DNA from: Usnea hakonensis
Taxonomy: Eukaryota; Ascomycota; Lecanoromycetes; Lecanorales; Parmeliaceae
Reading direction: 5' to 3'
Length of the DNA: 64,000 nucleotides
Assembly: GCA_013423325.1 (NCBI GenBank)
Contig: BLJB01000115.1
Span: 1-64,000, forward strand
Below the pieces are notes generated by a model that was not told where the DNA came from, did no database searches, and saw only the letters and a list, made by a program, of their open reading frames with translations. Made by a program: the position numbers and the translations under genes. This document shows, in pieces, positions 53,501 through 64,000 of the stretch (its first letter is position 1; each line of letters starts with the position of its first letter).

Positions 53501-55215
53501 CATGAGCTCATTCGAATTGCCGTGCTATGGCACGAGCTTTGGCATGAAGGCTTGGAGGAAGCGTCGCGATTGTATGTGCACAAATACCCTACCTTCATAG
53601 GCCTTGAATAGCATACTAAAATTTTCAGGTACTTTGGAGATAAAGATATCGAAGGCATGTTTGCGACACTTCAACCTCTACATGACCTTCTGGCCAGGGT
53701 AAATCATTCCTCAATTACGTCTAGCAAGCCATCGCTAATCGTGAACAGGGAGCCGAGACACTACGAGAGATATCTTTTTCCCAAGCTTTCGGGCGGGATT
53801 TGCAGGAAGCTCAGCATTGGTGCAATATCTATCGCGAGACCGGCGAGGATGGTGATTTGAACCAGGCTTGGGATTTATACTACTCAGTGTTCCGTCGTGT
53901 TGACCGACAATTGAGAAACACAATGACTCTCGACCTAGCCTACATTTCACCAAAGCTCAGAGAAGCAAAGGCCCTGGACCTAGCTGTCCCAGGGACGTAC
54001 CGGAGCGGAAAGCCCGTCGTCAGTATTACTGGCTTTGACCGCCACATGAGCGTTATTCAATCGAAGCAGCGTCCACGAAGAATGAGGATGTTTGGAAGTG
54101 ATGGTACAGGTTACGAGTTCTGCTTGAAAGGTCATGAAGATATCCGTCAAGATGAGCGTGTGATGCAGCTGTTTGGTCTCGTCAACACGCTATTGAACAC
54201 TGATTCTGAGAGCTTCAAACGCCACCTGAACATCCAGAGATTTCCAGCAATACCTTTGTCACAGGGGTCAGGCATCTTGGGCTGGGTTGAGAATAGCGAT
54301 ACCTTGCACAATCTGATCAAGGAATACCGCGAGCATCGTCGTATCTTGCTCAACATCGAGCATAGAATCATGTTGCAGATGGCACCAGACTACGACAATC
54401 TCACTCTAATGCAGAAGGTTGAAGTATTCAGCTATGCGATGGACAACACTACTGGTAAAGACCTCTACCGCGTCCTCTGGCTTAAGAGCAAAAGCTCTGA
54501 GTCCTGGCTTGAGCGTCGAACCAACTTCACGCGCTCTCTCGCGACAATGTCCATGGTCGGCTACATTCTAGGACTTGGCGATCGCCACCCTTCCAATTTG
54601 ATGCTCGATCGTATCACAGGCAAGGTCATCCATATCGACTTCGGCGATTGCTTCGAGGTAGCCATGCACCGCGAGAAATATCCTGAGCGTGTTCCCTTCC
54701 GTCTCACTCGCATGCTCACATTTGCAATGGAAGTCAGCAACATCGACGGCAGTTTCAAAATGGCGTCCGAGGATGTCATGCGTGTGATTCGCGATAACAA
54801 GGAGTCTCTGATGGCAGTATTGGAGGCCTTTATTCATGACCCTCTTCTCAATTGGCGCCTTGGCAATCGTGAAGCCCCCGAAGAGCCGTCCTTCCCTTCC
54901 GAGCGCCGCCAATCCATCGTGGGTGATCAAGAAAGTGGTCCATCGGAGCGTCCACGCACAGCTCCGTTTCGTACCCGCCGTATCTCGACCGTGCAAGCTA
55001 ATGCGATTGACGGTAATCTCAACGAAGCAGATAAAGAAGTACAGAATGCAAGAGCAGTGGAGGTTTTGACCCGTGTGAAGGACAAGCTGATGGGCCGCGA
55101 CTTCAAACCCGACGAGGAGTTGAACGTGGAGAGACAAGTGGCGAAATTGGTGGCTCAGGCAACGAATGTGGAGAATCTGTGCCAGCATTACATCGGTTGG
55201 TGCAGCTTCTGGTAG
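47545..55215 (+). CDS. tor: Serine/threonine-protein kinase TOR
   Basis: Complete target-of-rapamycin kinase, catalytic subunit of TORC1/TORC2, controlling growth in response to nutrients. Five exons, 47545-47905, 47966-48917, 48973-53571, 53629-53698 and 53749-55215, give 2482 aa, the usual size. After an acidic N terminus come HEAT repeats (for example VLIRETAAEAVGACFD), the FAT domain, then the FRB segment (LWHEGLEEASRLYFGDKDIEG). The FRB keeps the Ser of EISFSQAFGRDL, so rapamycin-FKBP12 binding is predicted. The kinase domain has LGDRHPSNLMLDR (catalytic loop, about residue 2270) and HIDFGDCF (DFG). The FATC end is YIGWCSFW. The fourth exon (70 nt) lies inside the FRB and is needed for it. 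All phases agree, and the long exon 3 carries no stops. Confidence 0.97.
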
Positions 55216-55773
55216 GGACAGATGAGATGGTGAGACGAGGTATGATCCACGATTCATGGAGTAACGGTGCGTGATGCTATGATACCCCAAATCTTTAGCG
55301 GTACTCTACTAGCCAAGGCGTCATGGCGTTACTCAGATCTTCCTTTCTTTGGCGGAGAATTTTTTTTCGATTCTTGGTTGACGATTTTCCTCTAAGAGGG
55401 CGTGATTTTCGGATGGTTTGGTGGAATGAGCGGTCTTTAGTTACGATTATGCAGCATTATTCGTCATACATAGCATTCATAGCCCCATGTCAGCAGCTCG
55501 AGTTTATGTCTCTAAGACTGAATAAATCGAAGCGTCAACTTTCATAGATGAGAAATCCTTCCGCAAATACCAAGTATCTTGAGCGTACTGAAGCTGGCAG
55601 GATATGATGCAGGAGATAGCCATCAAAGGCAAGAAATCCTTTCTGGAGCATTGAACCTTTCCTTTGGAGCTGCACAATCTTCTCCTCTCATACTCAGATC
55701 CATCAAAAGCCGTGCCTCTGACAGTCTAGAACCCCCCTATTCTACAACCGATACCTACATACATTCCCATCCC
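55216..55773. other. Intergenic region between convergent genes
   Basis: Shared 3' region of TOR (+) and the Cox14-like gene (-). A 140-codon plus-strand frame at 55579-56001 runs antisense into that gene and is rejected. Confidence 0.5.
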
Positions 55774-56872
55774 TCACTTCCCCGCCCACCAAGTACTCCA
55801 ACCGCCTCGACTCCTCACGGTTTCCTCAACGGCATGTATCTTCCCTCCGACCGCCTGGACCGCTCCCTCAGCCATGCGATCCAACGGCCCCCCTTTCGCT
55901 CCCGCAGCATCCATTGCTATTTCCGCATCGCGCCGTTTCTCCGCCACAGCTTGCAATATGCCAGTCCCGTCTCTGCCGCCCTCGTCTCCTACATTGGCTG
56001 ACTCCGCGATCTGGGGGCGCGATTCCCTCCCCGCCCGCTCAAGAATGGCCATCTGATCCACGCCAATCTTCTGCAAAATCTCCCCCTCACTCGGCACCGC
56101 CACAACGATATGCTGCTCCCCACCACTCTCCTCATCTTGCTTCAACCCGCCCATAAACACCCCTTTAATCCTCTTCCCCCACGTCGATTCCTTAGCCCTC
56201 TCTTCCGCCTGCACTTTTGCTCTTTCGCGGTTCAGCACGGTCCTCTGGTCCTCGTCGAGGGGGATGCCTGATTTTTCGGCCTCGATGGCTTCGAGGACGC
56301 GCTGGTAGTAGAGGCGGTGCTGTTCGTCGTAGAAGGCGGCGCGTTTGCGGCGGTTGTGCAGGATCATGTCGGTGACGGAGATGCCGCCTATGACTGCTGT
56401 GACGACTGGGGTGGGGTGGGTCGTTAGCGGGGTGGCAGCTTTGGGGGGGGAGGAATGGGAGGGAAGGAGGAAAGCAGGTTTGCAGAAGAAAGGGGTGATG
56501 AATACCTGAGAAAGCAATGATACTATACACCGTAAACTTGTGTGCTCGATCCGCCCATCCCCTCCCCCTAATCACGATCCGATCCCATGTCGTCATCTGC
56601 GCCTCTCGCTCCCGTAACCTCGCTTGTCGTAATCGTGCAACTTTTTCCGCGGGTGTCTCTGCCGGCGGGGCGTTGCCCGTGGCAGCTTTCTTTGGATTTA
56701 TCGGTGGCGGGGGGGTTCGAGCGTTTGGATTGGACCGGGCATTGGGATTGGGTCGGGGCGCGCTGGAGGCGGCGGATGCAGAGGGGGAGGTGCGAGTGAT
56801 TGGGGTAGGTCGGGCGTAGGCGTGGGGAGAGGTGGCGGTGAAGCGGGTTGCGTCGACGGCGGAGCGGGACAT
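55774..56872 (-). CDS. Cox14-like mitochondrial membrane protein
   Basis: Exons 56506-56872 and 55774-56405 (100-bp intron) give 332 aa. A long Pro/Ala/Arg-rich, Asp/Glu-poor N terminus resembles a mitochondrial presequence. It is followed by DRIVIRGRGWADRAHKFTVY and one membrane helix restored by splicing (SIIAFS joined to VVTAVIGGISVTDMI). The ADRAHKFTV-plus-helix arrangement is that of Cox14-type cytochrome oxidase assembly factors; yeast Cox14 has DTLHRLTV before its helix. The C-terminal 190 residues are charged and helical (RVLEAIEAEKSGIPLDEDQR) and longer than in yeast Cox14, so the assignment rests on a short motif. It shares a promoter region with the divergent DUF2458 gene. Confidence 0.6.
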
Positions 56873-57330
56873 GATGTGTTGGAGGAGCTGGGGGGATGGG
56901 GGTAGATGGCTGTTTGTGGGCGAGCTGGAAGCTCTGGGTGTGGTGGATGGGGGTGAGAGAAAAGGTGAGGATTCTGAATGGAGAAAAAGTTTGGGGCGGG
57001 CGGCGGGATGACGAGCATCAAAATATCTTCAATTAATTGACCTTTTTTTTTCAATTATTCATCAGACTTCAGATCAAGATCACTTATCCAGGAGGTCTTG
57101 GGTGTACTTATCCCGTCCTCTTGAGTTGAGCATCAGAATGACTGTCAATGGCTATTGTCGCCGTCACCAACCACATTGGTACTGAACGCCAGTCTGTCCT
57201 TACTCTCCTTCGCCAGCATTGTGCTGTCCGATTCTCTCTCAGTCCTTTCTCTCTCTTCAAGGATTAGCTTGGACCTCCTGTACCTCTTCACCTCCATGCT
57301 ACCCATAGCTACGGCTCCGACTGAACATCG
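56873..57330. promoter_or_regulatory. Shared promoter region, Cox14-like / DUF2458
   Basis: 458 bases between divergent start codons. It contains a T tract (57044-57052) and a CT-rich stretch before the plus-strand ATG. No specific factor site can be claimed. Confidence 0.35.
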
Positions 57331-58212
57331 ATGGAACCCAACTATCAACAGCAACCAAATCTAGCATCCATCCTCCAGACTCTACAAGCCTACGCCCCAT
57401 CTCATCAACAAGCCCCTCAACCTCCTTACCAGTCACACATCCCGCAAGCCGCCAACAACTCTGGACCTCCCCCTCCTCAAACGCCAGACCTCGAAGAAGG
57501 CGAATACGACCCCTCAACCTACGATCCCTCCCTCCCTCTCATCACCACCCCTCACCCCCAAACAGCCCACCCCCATCCCCCAGACACCCACATCTGGGCC
57601 CCGCCTCCGACCACCTCTCCAACGCCCCCGAACCCTCAACCATCAGCCAACCCGCCATCCCACCCGCCACCCCCAAAAAAGACCCACCAACCACCAACCT
57701 ACCACCCCAGCACAATAACAACCTGGCCCCCCGCCCTCCGCCACATAACCACCCTCACAACCTCCTCCCCCACATTCCTCCCCCGCATCCGCCACCTCAT
57801 CACCACCCAACACGCCCACGAGCGCCAATGGTGGGCCAGCCGCCTCGAACTACAAACCCGCCTCGCAGGCCGCGAAGCCGGTCGCCGGAAACTAGACGAC
57901 GTTTTAACCTCCCTCGGCGGGCGTGTTGGCCCATCTTCATCGTCATCATGCACCAGCGAGCAGGAGGTGGAGCGGGAGGTGGAAAGGGAGATGGAGCTTT
58001 ATGATAGGAAGGTTTATAGGGCGTGTGGAGAGATGGTTGCGGCGACGGGGAGGGAGTTGCGGAGGTTGGAGGTGCCGTTTTTTTGTACGGCGGAGGGGTT
58101 GGTTGGTGGGGAGGGGGAGGGGAAGAGGAAGGGGACGGTGTCGCTGAAGGAGATGGGGGAGTTGAGGGGGAGGATGATGGTGTTGTTGGAGGATTTGTGT
58201 GGGGGGGAGTGA
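57331..58212 (+). CDS. DUF2458 family protein
   Basis: Intronless 293-aa protein. The first 130 residues are Pro/Gln/His-rich and disordered (LEEGEYDPSTYDPSLP is a short acidic island). The conserved part begins at WPPALRHITTL and continues through FLPRIRHLITTQHAHERQWW, RLAGREAGRRKLDDVLTSLG and the C-terminal DRKVYRACGEMVAATGRELR followed by LEVPFFC. This matches Pfam DUF2458, a fungal family of unknown function whose members often keep the QxxHERQWW and LxxLxVPFFC motifs. Base composition switches from C-rich to G-rich across the gene, which reflects Pro codons then Glu/Arg/Gly codons. It is convergent with the TMEM135-like gene, 214 bases away. Confidence 0.75.
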   Translation: MEPNYQQQPNLASILQTLQAYAPSHQQAPQPPYQSHIPQAANNSGPPPPQTPDLEEGEYDPSTYDPSLPLITTPHPQTAHPHPPDTHIWAPPPTTSPTPPNPQPSANPPSHPPPPKKTHQPPTYHPSTITTWPPALRHITTLTTSSPTFLPRIRHLITTQHAHERQWWASRLELQTRLAGREAGRRKLDDVLTSLGGRVGPSSSSSCTSEQEVEREVEREMELYDRKVYRACGEMVAATGRELRRLEVPFFCTAEGLVGGEGEGKRKGTVSLKEMGELRGRMMVLLEDLCGGE

Positions 58213-58426
58213 GGTGGTGAGGGGGGGATGCATGGCGATGGCGTTGGTGGTGCTGGATGATACCCTGTGAGCGATGTCGCAAGGGGGCGTAAAAGGATAG
58301 TGAGCATAAAAAGGAGATTTCATATCTCAAGAGCTTCGTTCAATGATTCATTAATCTACAGCTGAGCCTTTCCCAAAAGGTAAAAACGCTGCCTATACAA
58401 CATCACAGGGACAAGATTCCAATCCC

Positions 58427-60188
58427 TCAATCCCGCTTCCCCTCCACTTCCTCATCGAGCTCTTTCCCACCCGTCTTAGAAAACAGTTCCTCCCCCCTCA
58501 ACCACCCAACACCTTTCCCCACGCCTCCAACGGCGCCCTTGTTCCTCTCATAAACAACATTAATAACACCCAAACCAGCAACAAAAACCATCACATCCCC
58601 ACCTCTCACGCCCTTCCACCAGCCCCTCTTCTTCCCCACTTTCCACAAACTGTCAATGCTAAGCCTGATACTATACAAGAAATGACCATGTCCACCCCTT
58701 CGATCGACGAAGCCCCACACGCCGCCCAGCGCACCGCCCAGGACCCAGCGAGAGGAAGGCATGAGAGTTCTAGGCAAAAGGTTCTGGAACAGGCAAATGG
58801 AGCCCCAGGACGTGCCGATTGCGCCGGTGAGGAAGGCCGATGTCCTCAGCACTCTTTTCGCAAGAGCGTTGAGCTCATGCGATGGCTCGTTGAGGAATTT
58901 TCTCCATTTCGGTAGGGCGAAGAGGGTGTAATAGGCGGCGAAGAATTTGGTGAGGGTGGGGAAGGCGGTTAGGATGTAGCGGATGAAGGTGGTTAGGCAG
59001 GAGGGCGTGGATGGGTGGAGGGTCGCGCATGAGAGGAAGGTGTGGGATGGGTGGGCGGGGGAGGTTATGGGTGCTAGTTGGGTGAGAGATGGTGGGAGAG
59101 TTGGGGCTGAGGGGAAAAGGATTGGTGATATGAATGGTCTGGAGGGTCTGTTAGCGGGATTATTCTTCTTGGAGTGGACTGGAGACGGGACGTACGGCCA
59201 ATTGAGCCGCGACATCTGAGCTAGCGAATCGACGATGGAGTTTGTACTCGGCCACGAGAGATTAGGTGGGTAGGAGGCCGGTCTGCGTTGGACGTAGTTG
59301 GGCGTGTGGTCGAGGATGAAGTCCCCGTAGGCCTGAAATTGTCAACCCTTGATTTCTCGCTCCATTTCATATGGAATCGTACATACCTTTGGGAAACAGT
59401 CCCTATCGAACACAAACGCGTGCAGCAACTGCCCCGTAGCTACGGGCATCAACAACCAACTTCCCCACCACCATGGCTTCCCCGCAAACCATCCATCTTC
59501 CTCCAACGCCTTGTACGCAAACTCCACCGATCTCGTCGCCACATATATAGCAATTGTGATCCTCAATTGATCCCCTGGATAAACGCCCAGCGCAAAGCCT
59601 GCCAGACTTGCGCCAATGGCTGGGGCGAGGCGGGATGTCAGAGATTTGGAGATGCGGGGATTACGCCGTCGAAAAGGAGCGGCATCTTTGGTCAGAAGGT
59701 TCGAGCGGAGACGGGAGAAGAAGCGGAAGAGGAGGCGGTGGAGGAGTAGGAGGAGCGAGAGGGAAAGGGAAAGCCTAAGGTTGGGGGATTTGACGATGGG
59801 TGTTTTCGGTTTCACTCTGTGGTCATGAATCAGCAATTGATCGTACCAGTAGAAGGTCCACATACCTCTGGGGCTTCCCTCTATCAACCAAACTCCCCTT
59901 GATCAACTCCCAAAGCTTTAAGCTTGTCTGGGTAACGACGAAGACACGTAACGAAGCTCTTATCGCAGCCCCGTTGTAATCGTCCTTGGTCTGCACCAAG
60001 GCGGTATATTTAGGTGGTGCGAGTGCTCGTGTTCTTACCGCTGTTGGTGAACGCGATATGAGATATTGATGGAATGTCTTGTATTCCTCTGCGCTCAGTG
60101 TGTAGCGGAGCGCGTTGCGGAGGATGGGGTCAGCTTTGATTTGGGCGGGACTTGGTGGTGGGGAGGGATAAGGATCCTTTGGGGCCAT
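58427..60188 (-). CDS. TMEM135-like integral membrane protein
   Basis: Four minus-strand exons, 59866-60188, 59387-59816, 59196-59332 and 58427-59147, with introns of 48-54 bp give 536 aa. The N terminus (MAPKDPYPSPPPSPAQIKAD) is followed by several hydrophobic segments, including RLSLSLSLLLLLHRLLFRFF, a helix around ASLAGFALGVYPGDQLRI, and a C-terminal pair containing PSCLTTFIRYILTAFPTLTK and LGGALGGVWGFVDRRGG. This layout and the Cys/Pro-rich HTFLSCATLHP segment resemble fungal TMEM135-like proteins, linked in animals to peroxisomes and mitochondria. The last intron (59148-59195, 48 bp) is a multiple of three and hidden in an open frame; removal joins NWP to PSRPFISP. Family assignment is from general pattern only. 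Confidence 0.62.
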
Positions 60189-60545
60189 AATTGATCATGA
60201 CAATAACGCAGTCATTCAAATGTTCGCATTTGCATGGGATTCTTGATTCTTGCATAGACAATTTTCTGATGAAGACTGAGGGGAGTGAGGCGAGAAGCCT
60301 CGGCTTTTCCTGATCGAGCAAAGCCTTCTTTTCAAAGATATTCCACTAACGCTTTAGCTTACATGTTCAAATCGTTTTGGACAAATTCATAATGTTGTAC
60401 GAGGTTCGTCGATGAATTGTAACCTATCGTGAATACTATCATACATTGTTTCTATCTGATCGTGCCGACAGCTAGCAACGACTTAATAACATCCACGGCC
60501 TGTCTTATCATCCAATCACACAATGAATCTATCATTGGACAACGC
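60189..60545. other. Intergenic region
   Basis: Promoter side of the TMEM135-like gene and 3' end of the small secreted protein, both on the minus strand. No gene seen. Confidence 0.5.
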
Positions 60546-61262
60546 TCATAGAACGAGTCCAACCAGTGCAGCACTCAGTCCTCCAAGAATTCCATCAAGC
60601 AGTTGCTCAACAACTGTCAACAAATTGTTTACAACAGGAATGAGTGATGCAACCAATGCTCCCAAGGATGCGACCAACGGTCCGAGGAATGAAAGTGTCG
60701 TAGCTACAAGGAGTTAGAAATGTATGAATGTAATTATGAAAACAAGGATACTCACTCAGTCCAAGCGTGGCGATAATCTCATTCAATGCACCACCTATTT
60801 CTTCCAGGATCAAAGCCAGCTCACCCGGAAGGCTAACGGCAGCTTGTCTCGAAGCGAGAGCCAGATCACGCTTAGCGGGAGGTGGGCTAGCGAGGGTCTT
60901 TTTAACATTGGCAGTGGCACCAGTGACGGCAGTGTTGATCGAGGCAATGTTCGATTTGTAGGTGGCAGTGAGGGCGGGTGTATTTTGGCTTGGAGTGTGA
61001 GGCTTAAGGGTCGCGGACGTAGCGTCTGTAGCGTGTTAGGTCAGTGCTTCGTGTCGACGGTGGAAAGTAAGAGACGGGGGATTGGCATACTCATTACAGC
61101 AGTGTATTGTTGAATCTCAGAGTACAGGCTGGTAAGGATGGCCAGAGAAGGAGCATAGTAGGGAGACACTGTGGCACGGTCGACCAGAGCGTTGTCAACA
61201 GCTGGAGCAGCGAAAGCGAATGAATTGGCCAAAGCCAAGCATGCGATGAATGAGGTCTTCAT
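60546..61262 (-). CDS. Small secreted Ala/Thr/Leu-rich protein
   Basis: Minus-strand exons 61091-61262, 60756-61025 and 60546-60703 give 199 aa, with introns of 65 and 52 bp. A clear signal peptide (MKTSFIACLALANSFAFA, cleaved before APAVD) is followed by an Ala/Ser/Thr-rich helical region (NIASINTAVTGATANVKKTL), a short KRD site that could be a Kex2 target, and a strongly hydrophobic C-terminal third (LGPLVASLGALVASLIPVV, then LLDGILGGLSAALVGLVL). The pattern resembles surface-active secreted fungal proteins such as HsbA-type hydrophobic-surface binders. No Cys pattern of hydrophobins is present. A TATA-like box lies 113 bases upstream. The exon junctions are well supported by phase. Confidence 0.66.
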
Positions 61263-63827
61263 GTTGAAGGAAGTGTCGACAACTTGTGGTTTGGTATGAG
61301 GTTTGAGGATAGTGAAGTGTGGTAGCTTGTGAGAGAATAGATAAAGAGTCAAGAATACATGGCAGATGAAGGGCTATATATACACATTCACCCCCAGTCG
61401 CCATCATCACCACGGTTCTGTCCATGACGAAGGATCGACGGAGGTTGCAGGCATTGGTGGTTGACCGTCGATGTCATTCCTCTCGCAATTATACCCTGTA
61501 ATCTCCTAACTATGCTCGAACAAGACTACCGGTACTCAACAATGGTTGTGGAGATGAAGTGATCACCATCGCGTATACAGAAACCCTTGCTGGCGCCTTC
61601 GAGCACGTCAAACCCTATGTCATAGGTCTTGACTTGACTGGGTTGGCCTGAACCGTACGACGAGGTAGCGTCCAGCTCAACGGCTATCCTGACTCTTGAG
61701 ATCAAATGAAGATTTGTTGGAGGTGCTTCGTGATCATACGATGACATCGTAGTCGGTGAAGTCTTCAGGACATACTTTCTCGATCCTCTTTCTCGCCTCG
61801 CTTGTTCACTTCGTCGTTGACGCGGTCCAATCTGGTATCTGCCGTTTCAGTCCAGAAATACAGGCTTTTTCAGAGGCATCGTCCGCAATTATGTACCCTG
61901 CTAGTCTTCTCGTTTTCTGTGGTGGTCTTGAGACCCTTGAAAAGAGGCGCCCGGCAGTCAGGGAGGCTTGAAGAGGCTTGTATGGTTGCACGGACGGTGC
62001 CAGAAGTATCTTGCCGAAACAGGCTTTGACATGGCGCTAGAGTTCAAGTGGCGTACAAGAAGCAATGCGGAGGAATAAGAATAGGAGAGAGATGTTGTTG
62101 CGGAAAGAAATGCAATCACCCGGAAATTTGAGGCTTAAAACGTGCTCCCGGGTCGGCTAGTCGCCAATTACATAAAACGTTCAATGACCAATTATCTAGT
62201 CCAAAGTAGAGTGCGGAGAAATAGCCAACAGCAGCATAGAAAGAGGCATCGAAAAAGGAAAAAGAGCGAATCAGCTATTGGCGACGAGAATCCTTGCCCA
62301 GCTCGAAGACGCTGTCTGTACTAAACACGAAATATCAGGGATGTAAAGCAAGGTTCTCTTGGAGAGCTGAGAGTACTCTAGTGTGAGATAGAAGCTAAAT
62401 TTTCAGAGACTTGAAATTTGAATAGCTTCATGATGCCAAGGTGTAGTAGCTTTACCGGGGGAGGGCTCGAGGGAAGTAACCGAGGTCAACGAGACATTGG
62501 AGACATAGCAGTGCGGCTGTTCTCGTCGGTAGTCAGTACATGAGCAGGTTTGCTCAACGGCTATCCAACATTTCCTAGGCCGTACTTGGCAAGAATCTGC
62601 ACAGATCGACAGGGCCAAATCACCGGCCGAAATAGAGGCTTTCGAAGCCATTGATGACCAATAAGGAGCTTGAATTCTCTTCACTTCTTCAAACTTCAGC
62701 TCTCCTAGGATGTGCATCGTTTTTCTCTGTCCTTGTTTTTGTCGGATCAGAAATTGTACGGAGGCCCATGCCAAAATTCCTGGGCGATCCCGAGGTGAGA
62801 TTTTGGAGTGAACGAGAAGACCTGATATCTCCATCTCGTAGGAGTGCACTGGAGTAAGTATAGGCCGTGCTGCGAGTGCTCGTGGATTTGCCGACTGAAT
62901 ACACTCAAAGGAAGGACCAAAACAAAAACATCAGGATGCATCTCAAGTAACGAGTTGATATCTCCTTTCGCCAGAGTGCGCATCTGCTGGTCCTTATACC
63001 CTCACAACTCACAGCCTCCACATCACGTGTCCCCCTACCCGAGAAACATCACTCAATTGAAATCAACGTCAACAATTTCACCTAATCGTCCCACAGACTT
63101 AGCGGAACCAGAACCCACTAAACCCCGCCAAGACCCTCTTCCTACTCCGCCACACTCGCGCCTCCTCCAACGTTTCAACCATCCAACCATCTTAGGAAAC
63201 AAAACCCGCCCACAAGCTCTCCGCTTCAGTGCGACGATTTCCAACCAACCTCGTGTTTGGTGCGGGGTACTCGTACTTTATATATTAACCTAGCCACGGC
63301 CCTCACCATTATCGCAGCATAACAACAACAATGCGTCTCGTGTTGGATAGCGGGAGTGTACTCAGACACATTAGCTTAGCATTTCATGCACCGTCTTCAA
63401 CTACAAAACCGTGTGCTACACTACCTACATCTGCTTCCATCGCTACCATTCATCCGTCTCGCAATCTACGCGCTCCGTATTGAATCAGGTTGGGCGGGAA
63501 CAGCCCAGTTATATAACAAGAGTAGCCAAAAACATGCCCCTCTCTCTCGCTATGATATTCCCACAATCCTCTCTTCAAAACCGGTCGAGTACATAACATC
63601 GCTACCTACAAACACATACATACATCTCTGATCCCCACATCCTGTCCTATATCACTTCCAAACAGAAAAAAAGGAGTCAATCCATCACCAACGCTCCTCA
63701 CAATATATCCCCCCCAAAACCCAAAAAAATCCCCATCCCCACATGCGCGCCACTTACCAAAAACGCCCCAAACCACATCCACCGCACCTCCTCTCGCGCC
63801 CCACCTTCCCCCCCCAACCCACAAAAA
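61263..63827. other. Long intergenic region
   Basis: About 2.5 kb without a supportable gene. A 73-codon minus-strand frame at 61526-61747 has a proper start but no domain or splice partner. The 148-codon frame at 62403-62849 begins from GTG. C-rich low-complexity DNA begins near 63690. Confidence 0.45.
61375..61382 (-). promoter_or_regulatory. TATA box of the small secreted protein gene
   Basis: TATATATA about 113 bases upstream of the minus-strand ATG at 61262. Confidence 0.45.
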
Positions 63828-64000
63828 ATGGCACCCCCCCCCCTCGTCGCCAAACTAGGTTCGAACGTCAACATCCTCATCACCCCCCCTCCCTCTCCCC
63901 CTGCAACCACCCACTCCCCACCATCACCATCATGGTCCCTCCCCTGGAACCCTTCCTATGAACTACTCATCTCCCCGCCCTGGCTCCTCGCGCTCGCCAT
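63828..64000 (+). CDS. Start of a gene cut off by the window edge
   Basis: The frame from ATG 63828 stays open to the last base. It begins MAPPPLVAKLGSNVNILI and contains PWNPSYELLISPPWLLALA, a plausible folded or membrane-proximal N terminus rather than pure low complexity. An A-rich leader (ACAAAAAATGG) precedes the ATG. The length is too short to assign a family. Confidence 0.4.
   Translation, partial: MAPPPLVAKLGSNVNILITPPPSPPATTHSPPSPSWSLPWNPSYELLISPPWLLALA

Noticed and set aside
55579..56001. 140-codon plus-strand frame downstream of TOR
   Set aside because: Overlaps the last exon of the Cox14-like gene in antisense and has low-complexity Ser/Pro composition.
62403..62849. 148-codon minus-strand frame
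   Set aside because: No ATG at its start, no domain and no intron partner.

Overview
The window reads as nuclear DNA of a filamentous ascomycete. Protein genes are interrupted by short GT-AG introns (mostly 48-100 bp) with CTRAY-like branch sites. The proteins belong to families typical of Pezizomycotina: DUF3632, a Clr5-domain/ankyrin protein, a GH12 glucanase, a CYP52-like P450, DUF1989 and DUF2458. A Leotiomycete is my guess from the family mix; nothing in the window proves it. I found no complete tRNA, no rRNA, no CRISPR array and no virus.

Layout. 1-8 kb: a secreted GH12 endoglucanase, an FAD monooxygenase, the mitochondrial succinyl-CoA ligase beta subunit and a two-domain GFA/CENP-V-like zinc protein. 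8-23 kb is accessory sequence. It holds two related TA-flanked inverted-repeat elements (8.25-8.75 and 16.94-17.57 kb), a disrupted Clr5-ankyrin gene (10.3-14.3 kb), a G-tract region, and two divergently oriented DUF3632 paralogues (15.5-16.6 and 21.7-22.8 kb) flanking a small unknown gene. 23-30 kb: a P450, a kelch-repeat protein and a long disordered Ser-rich protein. 30-39 kb is repeat-rich. Four clusters of one GC-rich 14-bp minisatellite family sit at 30.4, 32.1, 33.9 and 37.2 kb, with broken open frames between the first three and one intact surface-protein gene before the fourth. 39-64 kb is mostly housekeeping. It holds a very acidic disordered protein, an amino-acid permease divergent from a DUF1989 gene, an NAD(P)-dependent ketone/aldehyde reductase, the complete TOR kinase (five exons), a Cox14-like protein, DUF2458, a TMEM135-like membrane protein, a small secreted protein, and the start of a gene running off the right edge.

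Exon structures were deduced by eye from splice signals, reading phase and family conservation. For spliced genes the start and end give the genomic span, and the exons are listed in the evidence. The most unusual parts are the 14-bp minisatellite clusters with their interleaved relics, the paired inverted-repeat elements, a 117-bp in-frame duplication in one DUF3632 gene, a likely GC-AG intron in the succinyl-CoA ligase gene, and the permease/DUF1989 pair sharing one short promoter region.
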